Source: Lentisphaerae bacterium ADurb.Bin242 (GTDB lineage: Bacteria; Verrucomicrobiota; Lentisphaeria; Victivallales; UBA1829). From it: 64,000 nt of DNA. Where the stretch lies: assembly GCA_002069785.1 (NCBI GenBank), contig MWCA01000010.1:1-64000 (forward strand), written 5' to 3'. The translations under genes and the position numbers were made by a program. This document shows positions 45,962 to 55,482 of this stretch, piece after piece (positions within the stretch are counted from its first letter, which is position 1; the number at the start of each line of letters is the position of its first letter). The notes beneath the pieces were generated by a model. That model was given only the letters and a program-made list of their open reading frames with translations, did not search any database and was not told the origin of the DNA.

Positions 45962-46654
45962 ATGAAAAGGCACTACGCATCTATTTTCATCGGAGGCGGA
46001 TATTTTGCCTGCGGAGCCGCCGTTTCCAACGGAAATTCGCTGGTCGTGGAACCGTCAATCTATCCCGGAAGCGATTTCGCCGCGGGGTTTCATCCCGGGA
46101 CGGACTATGCAATGCTGGAACATCCGTTTGCCGTTGAATTCTACGAGGAACTGATCCGCCGCAAAGTCATCGTTGGCGGATTCGTTCATCCCGTCGCAAT
46201 GACGCCGGTTTTCGCCTTGTGGTGCATCCGGCATGAAGTCAATCTGCTGTTGTCGTCGGCCGCAACGGAAATCTCCGGCAACTCGCTGACCGTCTTTTCC
46301 ACGGACGGCCTGCACACCTTCACTGCGGACCGGATCATCGACCTCCGGCCGGACGAAACCGGCAGGAAATATCTTACGGCGCTCGTATACTCGCCGTCTC
46401 TCCCGCCCGGGAGGCCCGGCCTGCGCTTTTATCCGCTCCTTCCCGGAAACGAATTTGCCCTTGAACTTGAACTTCCGGGCGCGGCAACCTGGGAAGAGGC
46501 ACGGCGGAAACTGGCGGAGGCATGCCGCCGGACGTCAACGAAACGGCCGGAAATGCGCCTGCTGTTCACAGGAACCGGGTTCCATTACAAAAAATATCCG
46601 AATGCGGTCGCTGCGCTGGACTGCGGATTGAGGAGCGCGGAAAATGGTGTATGA
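45962..46654 (+). CDS. Short Rossmann-like flavoprotein-related protein
   Basis: Protein of 230 residues. The start IFIGGGYFACGAA resembles a degenerate FAD/NAD-binding glycine motif (Gly11, 12, 13 and 18), followed by LVVEPS as the end of the second strand, and SADRIIDL-like ADRIIDLRPDETG later. It is about half the usual length of FAD-dependent oxidoreductases and appears to lack the remainder. It overlaps the full-length flavoprotein gene by 11 bases, so the two are probably translated together and may form a complex. It could instead be a decayed paralogue. Confidence 0.6.
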   Translation: MKRHYASIFIGGGYFACGAAVSNGNSLVVEPSIYPGSDFAAGFHPGTDYAMLEHPFAVEFYEELIRRKVIVGGFVHPVAMTPVFALWCIRHEVNLLLSSAATEISGNSLTVFSTDGLHTFTADRIIDLRPDETGRKYLTALVYSPSLPPGRPGLRFYPLLPGNEFALELELPGAATWEEARRKLAEACRRTSTKRPEMRLLFTGTGFHYKKYPNAVAALDCGLRSAENGV

Positions 46655-48428
46655 CGTCATTGTCGCAGGCTTCGGAACGGCGGGAGCCGTCGCCGCAATT
46701 TCGGCCGCACGGCACGGTTTGAAAGTCCTTGTGCTGGAACGCGGCAGTTACGGCGGGGGCACCCATACCGGAGGAGGAGTCCAATCCCTGTACCTCGAAG
46801 AACCTTCCGGCCTCCTTCTTGAATTCGAAGAAAAAATAACCGGAGAAATCGCCTCGGGCGGACTGTTTGCAGACAGGCCCGAAGCCGGAAAGCATATCTT
46901 CGAACGCGAATTCCTGGCGGCCGACGGTTCCGTCCGCTACGAAGCGCCCGTCATCGGCGCCGTCATGGACGGCAAACGGGTGACGGGAGTCCGTTCGCTC
47001 AACCGCGGCAGAATCGTCGAAGACCATGCCGCGCTCGTCATCGATTCCACCGCGGATACGGTCTTCTGCCGCAGCGCCGGATGCGAGTTTTTCCGCGGAC
47101 GCGAATCCGACGGCGCTTTCCAGCCGTTTACCAATACAATATGTCGTTTCTTTCCGGATAAGATGCGGACTCCCGCCTGGAATTTCGATGCCGGAAGAAT
47201 CGATCCGCACAATGCCGAAGCCTTTTCGAAAATGATGCTGGCGAGCTTCCTTGTCCACTTGAAGGAGGACTATTCGGAACATCGCGACCTGGCAATGCTC
47301 AGCGATCTGCCCGGCATACGGGAAAGCGGACATGCCGTTACGGAAACAGTCCTCTCCTTCCGTGAAATCCTCGATGGCTCCCGGGACGTAAAACATCCCA
47401 TCGCCCGCGTGAACAGCAACATCGATACGCACGCACGCGACATTGCACTCGAAAGCCGTCTGCTTCAGGATTACATGACCGGCTGTTCGCTCTGGGGCAT
47501 CGAACTTTCCATCGCGGTTCCCTACAGGGTCATGGTTCCCCGCGGAATCGAAGGCCTGCTGATCGCCGGTCGCCATATCGGTGTCGACCATGACCTTGGG
47601 CACGCGCTGCGCATGATCGGACTCATGGGTGCGCTGGGAGAGGCGGCCGGTGTAGCGGCATATCTTTGTGTGAAACACGGCTGCGCGCCCTCCCGAATCG
47701 ATGAACGGGAACTTGCCTCGTTTCTCAAAACAGGCGAATCGCCCGCCAAAGAGTGCGCGCCCTGGCCCGATTCACCGGACGCGATTCTTGCCGGTCTGAA
47801 CTCCGGCGCGCCCGGACGGGCCTTGTGGGGAGCCAGGAATTTCTGTTCAAAGAAAATTCTCCGCCAATGGTTCGACGCCGCGCCGGACGGCAGCCTTCTC
47901 CGATGCAACGCGGCATTTGCCCTGGCTTTGAAAGGCGATTCCCACGGAGCCGCCGAGCTGCGGCGGATGGCGGCGGAACGCGACCCGTATATGCCGTCGA
48001 CCAGCCGCAAATACAATCATGCGCGGGGATATGTCTCCGTCTATTTCCTCGGCCGCCTCGCCGATGCGGCATCCATTCCGCTGATCGGGGAAATTCTCGC
48101 GGACGGCAACATCGCTGAACACGGATACGAGTATCGCACGACCGCCTTCCGCGCGCTGCTGGATATCGGTGAAAAGCATCCCGCGCACCGGGCGGAAATC
48201 GCTCGCAGAATCCGGACAAAAGCGGAGGACCCGGACTGGGTGCTGGAAACACGCCTGAAGGGAACTGCCGGAACCATGAAGCGCATGGACCCGCTGTTCC
48301 GATTGTATGCGGCGAAGGTGATGAAACGGTGGGGATTTGCCCACAAAATCGCCGGCACGATGAAGAAACTTCCGCTCGATCCGCACGACGCAGCGATGGC
48401 GGCCGTGCGGACTCCTTCTTCCCGGTGA
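46644..48428 (+). CDS. FAD-dependent oxidoreductase with C-terminal helical repeats
   Basis: Protein of 594 residues. The FAD-binding motif GFGTAG is at residues 9-14, followed by LVLERGSYGGGTHTGGG, as in the FAD-dependent oxidoreductase family found in PVC carbohydrate loci. ALVIDSTADTVFC and the late LLIAGRHIGVDHDLGHALRM with GEAAGVAA complete the FAD-binding fold. From about 395 the sequence becomes helical, with HEAT-like repeats. No signal peptide is seen. Probable oxidation of a sugar or sugar acid; substrate unknown. Confidence 0.82.
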   Translation: MVYDVIVAGFGTAGAVAAISAARHGLKVLVLERGSYGGGTHTGGGVQSLYLEEPSGLLLEFEEKITGEIASGGLFADRPEAGKHIFEREFLAADGSVRYEAPVIGAVMDGKRVTGVRSLNRGRIVEDHAALVIDSTADTVFCRSAGCEFFRGRESDGAFQPFTNTICRFFPDKMRTPAWNFDAGRIDPHNAEAFSKMMLASFLVHLKEDYSEHRDLAMLSDLPGIRESGHAVTETVLSFREILDGSRDVKHPIARVNSNIDTHARDIALESRLLQDYMTGCSLWGIELSIAVPYRVMVPRGIEGLLIAGRHIGVDHDLGHALRMIGLMGALGEAAGVAAYLCVKHGCAPSRIDERELASFLKTGESPAKECAPWPDSPDAILAGLNSGAPGRALWGARNFCSKKILRQWFDAAPDGSLLRCNAAFALALKGDSHGAAELRRMAAERDPYMPSTSRKYNHARGYVSVYFLGRLADAASIPLIGEILADGNIAEHGYEYRTTAFRALLDIGEKHPAHRAEIARRIRTKAEDPDWVLETRLKGTAGTMKRMDPLFRLYAAKVMKRWGFAHKIAGTMKKLPLDPHDAAMAAVRTPSSR

Positions 48429-48482
48429 ACCGCATCCTGTTTCCGTCAGCCCGTGCGAAAAGGGTCGGCTGATATAGACACG

Positions 48483-51400
48483 TCACTTTTTCTTTTCAAT
48501 CCGGAACATTCGCGCACGTTCGGAGGTAAGAGTGACCTTGAAACCCGGATTCGAGGAAGAGATTTCGGCGATCCTCCGGCCGGTCTCCATGTCAGTCACT
48601 GTCGCCTCGCCGTCAAACGAATACCGGACGACCGCTTCCTTGGCATGCCTCGAATAATCGGAAACGAGGATGACCGCGTCGCCGGGGATTGTCTCGATTC
48701 CCTTGACAAACGTGTTCTTCGCCTCATTCACGATCCGGTCATCCGGAATCGGCCGCCCCGTCAGGAACAGTTCTTCCGCCTGAAGTATGATTTTCATTGC
48801 TTCGCCCGTCTGCTTCATGTCGAGCGCGTCATACCAGCCTTCACTGTATATCTGGAATCCCCGGGCGCCGGAAGCAAACACTTCGAGAATCTGCGCTTTC
48901 ATGACGCCCGGTTCGATGTTGCCGATGAAATCCGAATACGGATATCCGGCGGAGAGAGTCGGGACCACATTCAATCCGGGCCCTCCCAGCCGGTAATATG
49001 CCTTGATTTCGCGGTGGAGCCAGGCAAGGTCGGTCTTCATGATGAAACGGTATTTGATGTCAATGTAGTCCATGGGGGAATAGTTGTCGAAGATATTCCC
49101 GATGGAAGGAATATCTTCGTAAGAGGTGCTCCGTATGCGGTCGAGGGCGTCGCTTACCTCGGAACGCGCCGCAAATGCAAGAACAAGCGACGACGCGGGC
49201 AATCCTTTTGCCTTTCCATGGGCGCGCATGGTGTCCGCGTACAGTTTGTAGCGCTCCATTTCCTTCTGAATCATGAATTCGAGCCGGAGCTTTTCGAGCG
49301 CTGCGTTCCTGCCGCACATTTCAACAAGTGTTTCACGCGTCATTCCCGGCGGCATCCGGAAGCCTCGGGAGGAAGCATGCTCCCCAAAGAGTTCCACGCA
49401 GCGCGGACAGAAGCAGACTTCGAGCCCGTTCGTGCGTTCGGGATCGAAACCATGAATCATGACGCCGTTGTCGATGGCCGCTTTTCCAGCTTCGATATAC
49501 TCCCGCACGCCCCGGCCCCGGTAGGTCGGACACGCCAGCTCACCGGATTTTCTGCCATTGCGGTCGAGGCTCCAGGAATCCCTGTCCTTCGCGGAAAACC
49601 GGAGGTATCCCTGTGCCGCCGGACAAGAAGCGAGAAGCCCGCTTTTGACGATATCCCTGAGATATTTTTCGTCCGGATAGCGGAATCCGATCCGGCTGAA
49701 CGCTTCCGCATCGGGATACAGGTCAAGCGTCCCGTGAAGTCCCCAGAATGCCGTATACATTTTTTTCGGAACCCCCGCTTCGGGAATGTGGATGATGTTC
49801 AACCGGGTCTTGCCTTTCGGAGAGAGGCGGCCATTGTGTTCCGTAGCATACCATGCATCGAATTCCGCCGGCGCCGGAATCATGCATCGCACAAGGAGCT
49901 CGGTGACTCCGGGCCGTGTCGCGTTGAGGCTGTAGCCGATCTGTATCCTGTAGTGTGTCAGCTTTTTCCCGTCGATCGTTTCATCGGGAAGCCTTTCCAC
50001 CGACCGGATGAACCTGCCTCCAAGCGGGACAATGCCTTCCGGCACGTAAAAATGCAGTCCGGCACGGCCGGAAGGTGAACCGGCCGCCGATTGCCCGAAA
50101 GCGATCATCGTAATCGCGTCGGGCGACGCATACGTGTTCATTTGATAATAATCGCTCGGAAAATAGACCAGCGAATCCGGGAATGGCGGTTTCGGGATGG
50201 GATTCCCGTATTTCCGTATCCAGCCGCAAGGCTCGGAACCGGAAGTATCCACCGGGAAAACATCCGAATAGGACGGAATGGAAAGCTCCCGGTCCTCATA
50301 CGAAAAAGTCCTCGCGCCGGGATCGGCTATCGAAGAAAGGGCCACATTCACAACCTCGCCGGGGGAAAGCAGCGCGCGGCTGCATGGATACGAACTGCCT
50401 CCGGCCGTCCGTAGCACCGCCTCGAAATTTTTTATCCCGGAGAGGGAAACCAGGTTGAATTCGGGATCGGAAACCGAGAAAATGAAGTCACGATCGACCC
50501 GTCCCACGGAAGGCAGTCCGGTCACAAAATAGAGGTTCTGATTCAGGAGAAGTTTTTCTCCGGGCTTGAGCCGGACATTCGATGTCTTGAGTTCAACCGT
50601 ACCCTTATCCTTCCGATGTCCGCTCCATACGTAATAATCGGCTTTTTTCCCGGCTTCGGTCACAAAAGAGCGGTTTCCGCTGTCTACGACGGCAACAAAA
50701 TCCGCATCCTTCAGTTCGATGTCGGGCGGGCAATCCTCGATCATGCGGTATTCGCACATTCCCTTGCGGAGTGAGGCAAAAAGCCGGAAGAGAGGAGTTT
50801 TCGTTCCCGTCCGGAAGATCGGCAGGTAGTGATGAATGCGCACGGAAAAAGCGAGTTCGCGGTCCATGCGGTTTGTCAGCTCCACCGTCAACCCGATTTT
50901 CTGGTTGGCGTGGAAAGTATAGATTTTACGGATGTTGAAAAGCTCCGTACTGCCGGTTGCCGTGAAAACAGCCGTGCCGGAACCGGCGGCGCTCTGCTCC
51001 AGCTTGTAGTCGACCGCGGTATCCGTTGCATCGTCCAGGGCCGGTCCGTCAAACCAGAGTTTTCCCAAGCCCTGGATTTTGCGGTTGCCGGACGGCGCCG
51101 CCCACTCGCCGCCCGCAAAACGCAGCGACACGAGTTTCCCGCCCTTTGCGGCCAGTTCCGCTTTCACGAACGGGGTCGTTATTCCGAACCCGCCATCCTT
51201 CCGGGTTGTTTCGATTTTCCCGGAGAATGTTTTTGCGGAAGTCTCCCCGGCGTATAGAGAAACGTTCTTCAGCATGAAACGGATGGTATCCGTTGTGCCG
51301 ACCGTCAGACGGTCAAATCCCTTTTCCGCAATAAACGTCTTTTCATATTTCTTCCAGTCCGCTGTATCGATCCTGAGGTCGGCACAACTCCCGTTTTTCG

Positions 51401-51695
51401 CATCGGCAAGAGAAACATGCCCGGTTTCATTTCCCTTGCGCCGGACGATTTTTGCATCGAAAGAGAGCGTATATTTTTTCCCCGGGATGAGACCGCCGAT
51501 TTTCTGGAAAAGCATGGCCGGTTTTCCGCCGGAATATTCCAGAGTCAGAATGTTGCCGGAAGTAGAGGCATAGATTTTCGAATCGGGTGTCCAGCCGTCA
51601 ATTCCCAAGGCAAAATCCCCGTTCCCGACAAGATTGCCGGCGGAAAGCGCAAACACGGACAAAACGAGTAACGCCGCTATCGAAAGAGTCTTCAT
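48483..51695 (-). CDS. Large exported hydrolase-like protein with CBM
   Basis: Protein of 1070 residues with a signal peptide (SIAALLVLSVFALSAG). Residues about 20-155 resemble a CBM4/9-type binding domain (NLVGNGDFALGIDGWTPDS). A beta-sandwich follows (about 170-480), then a TIM-barrel-like part with VMIHGFDPERTNGLEVC and CFCPRC near 765, ending in a C-terminal beta domain. The layout and the CFCPRC motif parallel the protein at 3471-7043. It is the last gene of a minus-strand group with a pseudopilin 36 bases upstream. Family and substrate are not identified. Confidence 0.7.
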   Translation of the reverse strand: MKTLSIAALLVLSVFALSAGNLVGNGDFALGIDGWTPDSKIYASTSGNILTLEYSGGKPAMLFQKIGGLIPGKKYTLSFDAKIVRRKGNETGHVSLADAKNGSCADLRIDTADWKKYEKTFIAEKGFDRLTVGTTDTIRFMLKNVSLYAGETSAKTFSGKIETTRKDGGFGITTPFVKAELAAKGGKLVSLRFAGGEWAAPSGNRKIQGLGKLWFDGPALDDATDTAVDYKLEQSAAGSGTAVFTATGSTELFNIRKIYTFHANQKIGLTVELTNRMDRELAFSVRIHHYLPIFRTGTKTPLFRLFASLRKGMCEYRMIEDCPPDIELKDADFVAVVDSGNRSFVTEAGKKADYYVWSGHRKDKGTVELKTSNVRLKPGEKLLLNQNLYFVTGLPSVGRVDRDFIFSVSDPEFNLVSLSGIKNFEAVLRTAGGSSYPCSRALLSPGEVVNVALSSIADPGARTFSYEDRELSIPSYSDVFPVDTSGSEPCGWIRKYGNPIPKPPFPDSLVYFPSDYYQMNTYASPDAITMIAFGQSAAGSPSGRAGLHFYVPEGIVPLGGRFIRSVERLPDETIDGKKLTHYRIQIGYSLNATRPGVTELLVRCMIPAPAEFDAWYATEHNGRLSPKGKTRLNIIHIPEAGVPKKMYTAFWGLHGTLDLYPDAEAFSRIGFRYPDEKYLRDIVKSGLLASCPAAQGYLRFSAKDRDSWSLDRNGRKSGELACPTYRGRGVREYIEAGKAAIDNGVMIHGFDPERTNGLEVCFCPRCVELFGEHASSRGFRMPPGMTRETLVEMCGRNAALEKLRLEFMIQKEMERYKLYADTMRAHGKAKGLPASSLVLAFAARSEVSDALDRIRSTSYEDIPSIGNIFDNYSPMDYIDIKYRFIMKTDLAWLHREIKAYYRLGGPGLNVVPTLSAGYPYSDFIGNIEPGVMKAQILEVFASGARGFQIYSEGWYDALDMKQTGEAMKIILQAEELFLTGRPIPDDRIVNEAKNTFVKGIETIPGDAVILVSDYSRHAKEAVVRYSFDGEATVTDMETGRRIAEISSSNPGFKVTLTSERARMFRIEKKK

Positions 51696-51731
51696 GTTTT
51701 TTCCTGTATTGATGGGAGCCGGGGCTCCCGG

Positions 51732-52571
51732 TCACGGCGATGTCATCACGGCATCGGAATCTCTGAAATTCACAGCCTTGATGATCATGCCGTCTCTCCA
51801 GACGGAGGACGCCTCCAATTTCTGATTGAATAGGAAATTCTTCCTGGAATTCAAAAGATCCGAAACTTTTAAAGCGCCTTCCACATGCCCGTCCAGAAAA
51901 AGAGCATTGGCCATGCTGTTATGGCGGAGACTGATGTTGGCATAGCTCTCATTTTTTTCCGCAAGGAGCTCTCCATACATGATGGACGGTTCATTTTTGG
52001 TGCCATGGGAATCGGCGGAAAAAATCATATTGGACGGAGACACCGTTTTTTGGAGGCTGTAATCGGCCACCAGCCGGTTCGGGAACAGGTTGAAATATTC
52101 AGGATTGTTTGAAAGACGATAAGGCATTGCATTCACTTCCGTGCAAAAATGAGGTTTTGCACTGGCCGTCACCGCCGAACGGAATTGTTTTGCGGGACAG
52201 AAGAATATTTTCGGGATCAGCTTGTCGTTTTGCACCTCCGGCTTGTTCAAAATATCCTGGAAGGACGGTCCCCCCGCATAGGAAGCAAGTCTGGCCCCCC
52301 AGCTGAATTGGGTCCAGGCGCTTCCGCCCTGAAAACAAAGTCCGCCGACCGCGCTGCACCGTCCCCGGTGGTCATCCGCGTAGGAGACAACCGTCGTGCC
52401 CGCCTGCCGGAGATTCCCGGCGCACTGGACGGCTTTTGCCTTTGCTCTCGCCAGGGATAATGCCGGCAGCAGCAGACTTGCGAGAATCGCGATGATCGCC
52501 ATGACGATCAGGAGTTCTATCAATGTAAAAGAGGGCAGATTACCGATTTCGTTCCATTTTCTGCGTGCCAT
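51732..52571 (-). CDS. Type II pseudopilin-like protein, H-X9-DG family
   Basis: Protein of 279 residues. The leader ends LPS (Ser at -1 in place of Gly) before [20 protein letters not shown]. The C-terminal motif HNSMANALFLDG is an exact H-X9-DG. The ATG at 52571 has an AAGGGG site 7 nt upstream and is preferred to an ATG ten codons earlier. It lies between an exported protein gene and the large exported hydrolase-like gene, all on the minus strand. Confidence 0.87.
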   Translation of the reverse strand: MARRKWNEIGNLPSFTLIELLIVMAIIAILASLLLPALSLARAKAKAVQCAGNLRQAGTTVVSYADDHRGRCSAVGGLCFQGGSAWTQFSWGARLASYAGGPSFQDILNKPEVQNDKLIPKIFFCPAKQFRSAVTASAKPHFCTEVNAMPYRLSNNPEYFNLFPNRLVADYSLQKTVSPSNMIFSADSHGTKNEPSIMYGELLAEKNESYANISLRHNSMANALFLDGHVEGALKVSDLLNSRKNFLFNQKLEASSVWRDGMIIKAVNFRDSDAVMTSP

Positions 52572-52664
52572 TTCAATCCCCTTTCTCCAGTGGCTGTTCA
52601 TTCAGCCGGTATATTCTTTTGGATCAATTCTTCTTCAGCCGGTCTGTATTTCATTCCGGCATTT

Positions 52665-53633
52665 TCACCGGGAAGCCGGGATAAGCTCAATCCCGTCGAA
52701 TTTTATGACAAGATCTCCGGGAACCGTGCCGCACCAGTTCTGGTTGCAGCGGAAAGCCATATAATCGATCTCCCCGGAACCGGCGGGATGTCCTTTCCTG
52801 TATTGCATTTTTTCAACCGGTATGTCATAAATGAAGGGAGCGTTACAGGCGAAATTGACGTATGCGTAATGCTCTTTGTCCGGGGCGGGACTCAGGAATT
52901 GAACAACGAACTTCGCGCGCGCCGCCGAAGACTCGGGCGTGAACTTGAGGCGGAGTATCCTGATGTCGTTAAATTTTTTTCCCCGGGGAGGATAGATCAT
53001 CAGATTGGCCTGTGTGCCGGCCTTCCAGACAAGTTTGCCGTTCTGCGCTCCCGCGATCACCGCATTCGGACGGACGAGAAGGTTGATTCCCGAATCGCCG
53101 GATGCCGTCGAAGGCGCCGGTTCCGCCGGAATGGAACCGGTTTCCTCCCCGGTAATGATCGTGAAATCCTCGAAAGTAATCTTGAATTCTTCCGGCGGTG
53201 TGAGTCCGAAACAGTTCGTCCGGAGCGCAAGACGCTGAATTTTCTGCGGGTCTTTCGATTTGTTCATTGCGGAAAGGGGAATGTTAAAAGTCGTAGTTCC
53301 GTTACCGTTGAATTCGAGAATCCTGTAGTAGCAGCTGCCCGCCGGCTGGGTCATGAGGTGGAGCACGACTTTCGGATTCTGGACGTTGGAAACGGCTGTC
53401 GCCTTGATCCGGAATGCGGTGAGGCGGGTCCATGGAAACTCCGGTTTCGGGTCAATCGTCAGGCTGTTTTCTTTCACAACATCCCAGACAAGCTTCGTCG
53501 GGGTCGATGCCTGATCCCAGTTGGATACGAACGCATGCTGTCCCCGCTTGTGAATGTTGATCTCTCCGGCAAAAAGCATTCCGGAAAATGCCGTCACGGC
53601 GATGAATACGGCGAATGTTTTCTTCATCTTCAT
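52665..53633 (-). CDS. Exported beta-rich protein, possible carbohydrate binder
   Basis: Protein of 322 residues with a signal peptide (TFAVFIAVTAFSGMLFA, cleavage before GE). The mature part is predominantly beta strand and appears to contain two similar halves, each with a phrase such as LTAFRIKATA or IRILRLKFTP followed by a Phe/Tyr-rich strand and a final ELIP, suggesting two copies of a jelly-roll binding domain. It is the first gene of the minus-strand module. No catalytic motif was seen. Confidence 0.62.
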   Translation of the reverse strand: MKMKKTFAVFIAVTAFSGMLFAGEINIHKRGQHAFVSNWDQASTPTKLVWDVVKENSLTIDPKPEFPWTRLTAFRIKATAVSNVQNPKVVLHLMTQPAGSCYYRILEFNGNGTTTFNIPLSAMNKSKDPQKIQRLALRTNCFGLTPPEEFKITFEDFTIITGEETGSIPAEPAPSTASGDSGINLLVRPNAVIAGAQNGKLVWKAGTQANLMIYPPRGKKFNDIRILRLKFTPESSAARAKFVVQFLSPAPDKEHYAYVNFACNAPFIYDIPVEKMQYRKGHPAGSGEIDYMAFRCNQNWCGTVPGDLVIKFDGIELIPASR

Positions 53634-53679
53634 TCTTCTCCTGCGCTATGATCCGTATACAATATCGGTCATATTTCAA

Positions 53680-53701
53680 CTATATCCATTACTATATCCA
53701 T
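53680..53701. repeat. Tandem direct repeat in module promoter
   Basis: CTATATCCAT occurs twice, with starts 12 bases apart (53680 and 53692), about 50-70 bases upstream of the exported-protein start on the minus strand. On that strand a TTGCTT, 16 nt, TATAGT promoter overlaps the repeats. A regulator that binds two adjacent sites is a plausible explanation. Confidence 0.45.
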
Positions 53702-53900
53702 AAAATATGAAAAAGCAAGAGTCCATTTCAAAATTATTTTCTTTTTTTCCGGATGGATGAGAAGTCACAATGAAACGTTTCCTGAATTCCCGGATAAACA
53801 GCGGCCAGCCCGGACAACCGCGCTTCCGCGCAATATCCTGACTCAGTTGAAAAATACCAGACAGTCAAAAATGTATGAAGTCCTGCATTATACTGATCTA

Positions 53901-54996
53901 CCACCTTAATGTTAACAACATATATTATCACAACATCCAAAAAAAGGGGTGTGATGAGACCCCGAAAAGAATTCAGTGGAACGGACAAAGAAGCGGTTCG
54001 AGAAGCGCTGAAACGGAGCGGAACTGTTGAAAAGTTCTAACGATTGCAGGTCGTCTGTTTGCACATGGAACTTGGACTTCGAGCAGAGGCAATCGGAAAG
54101 TTGCTCGATTTGTATACGGCGAGTGTCTGGCAGATACATTCGGATTTCTTCAGTATGGAGCTGAAATTTTCGTAAGCGGACTGCATGAAAGACGTTATCA
54201 TTCCAATTTGAGTATTGCTGAAGAGGAAAGTGTGTTGAGACCATTTTTGAAAAGGGCCGAAAATAGCGGAATCATTGCAGTGTCTTCGGTTCGAGCAGTG
54301 TACGAAGAGAAATTCAGGCGCTCAATTTCTTCATCAACCGTCTATCGTGCCTTAGGGCGGCATGGATGGCGTAAACTTGTTTCGTGTCCAAGTCATTCCA
54401 AGTCCGATAAAGAAGTTCAGGGATCTTTTTAAAAACTTCAAAGGTATCATCTTGGCAAAAGTCCAAGACTTTGAAAACGAGCACAAAATCAGAATCATGT
54501 TTCAAAATGAAGAACGTTTCGGACGAGTGAGTTTGCCTCGCAGTTCATGGGCTCCGCAGGAAATGCGTCCGGTATGCCATACACAGATTGTCCGGAAATA
54601 TACCTATGCATATTCGGCGATTTCACCAGTTGACGGGGTTATAGAATCTTTTATCGCGCCAGTTGCAACGACCGAAGTAATGGAAATCTTCCTGCAGCAA
54701 GTGTCGAGTCGTTTCCCTGATGAGAATGTCATCATGATCATGGATAAGGCGGCGTGGCATACCACTGGAAAATTGTCTTTGCCAAAGAATATTGCCCTGT
54801 GCTTCCGCCTCCATACAGCCCGTAGCTCAATCCGGTTGAAGATCTGTGGAAAGAGATTTGGCAGAACTATTTTGCCAATCGGATTTTTTGAGATATGAAT
54901 GCGGTAGAGGATATGCCCTCTCACTACATGAATGAACATTCTGATTATATTCGTTCCTTTACTGCTTCGATTGGATAGTTACTAACCTTAAGATTA
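53901..54996 (+). mobile_element. Decayed IS630-family insertion sequence
   Basis: A transposase remnant is flanked by imperfect 17-bp terminal inverted repeats at 53903-53919 and 54978-54994 (13 of 17 positions match as reverse complements). TA dinucleotides lie close outside both ends, as expected for the TA target of IS630 elements, though the left one is offset by 2 bases. Because the transposase is broken, the copy is inactive by itself. Confidence 0.6.
53954..54978 (+). pseudogene. IS630-family transposase, frameshifted
   Basis: Pieces of one transposase are spread over all three frames: an N-terminal helix-turn-helix part with an in-frame stop (MELGLRAEAIGKLLDLYTAS), the segment FLKRAENSGIIAVSS at 54240-54430, then the DDE part at 54362-54800 with IMFQNEERFGRVS and IIMDKAAWHT-like IMDKAAWHTTGKL, and finally PPPYSP, stop, LNPVEDLWKEIW in another frame near 54801. 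The first catalytic Asp, normally D in the DE-x-x-x-FG motif, is Asn here. At least three frame changes and two internal stops show it is dead. Confidence 0.82.
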
Positions 54997-55482
54997 CAAA
55001 TTAGTATTAAATACTTTTGAAATTACCTCCTATGAGTGAAAATTACCTCAGTGATATATTCTTGCAAGTTTTTGAGGGACAATTCTGCAACAGGATTGCC
55101 CGCAGAAAATTGAATTCATGGTCTCCATACAGTTGACTTCAATGTAGTGAAAAAAGAAAATTCAAGTCCAAAACGAATACAAAATCAGGAAAAACGAGTA
55201 CAGAATGCACTTATTATGAATTTCAGACGATCTTGCATCTTGCAAAAATCACTACGATGGAATAAAATAAGACTTGAAGAGGCTCTTTTTCGTTAAAAAC
55301 TTATTTTTTGACGCAGCAAGTTCCTCTTGCTGCTCCGAATACGGATTCAAGAGCATTTCCGGACGGGAAGAAAGAACAAGTTCCATCCGACATATCAGCG
55401 GCAAAAACATTTTCTGGAAAGGAGGCTTCCGAAAAATGAATCCATTCTCTTTCACGGTCAAAATTAATGAAATGGAGGAAAA
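54997..55482. other. Gene-poor gap after IS630 remnant
   Basis: Almost 500 bases without a supported gene. Short overlapping reading frames of about 65-70 codons on both strands near 55270-55490 show no recognisable motif, no good start site and no conserved pattern. The region leads into the pseudopilin gene at 55483 and is AT-rich at 55020-55250. Confidence 0.4.

Noticed and set aside
48447..48477. Possible terminator between converging genes (TCAGCC / GGCTGA)
   Set aside because: Six-base stem with a long loop; no T-run directly follows on either strand.
48453..50078. A 541-codon open frame on the plus strand
   Set aside because: Antisense to the large exported hydrolase-like gene; low-complexity product rich in Arg, Pro and Phe.
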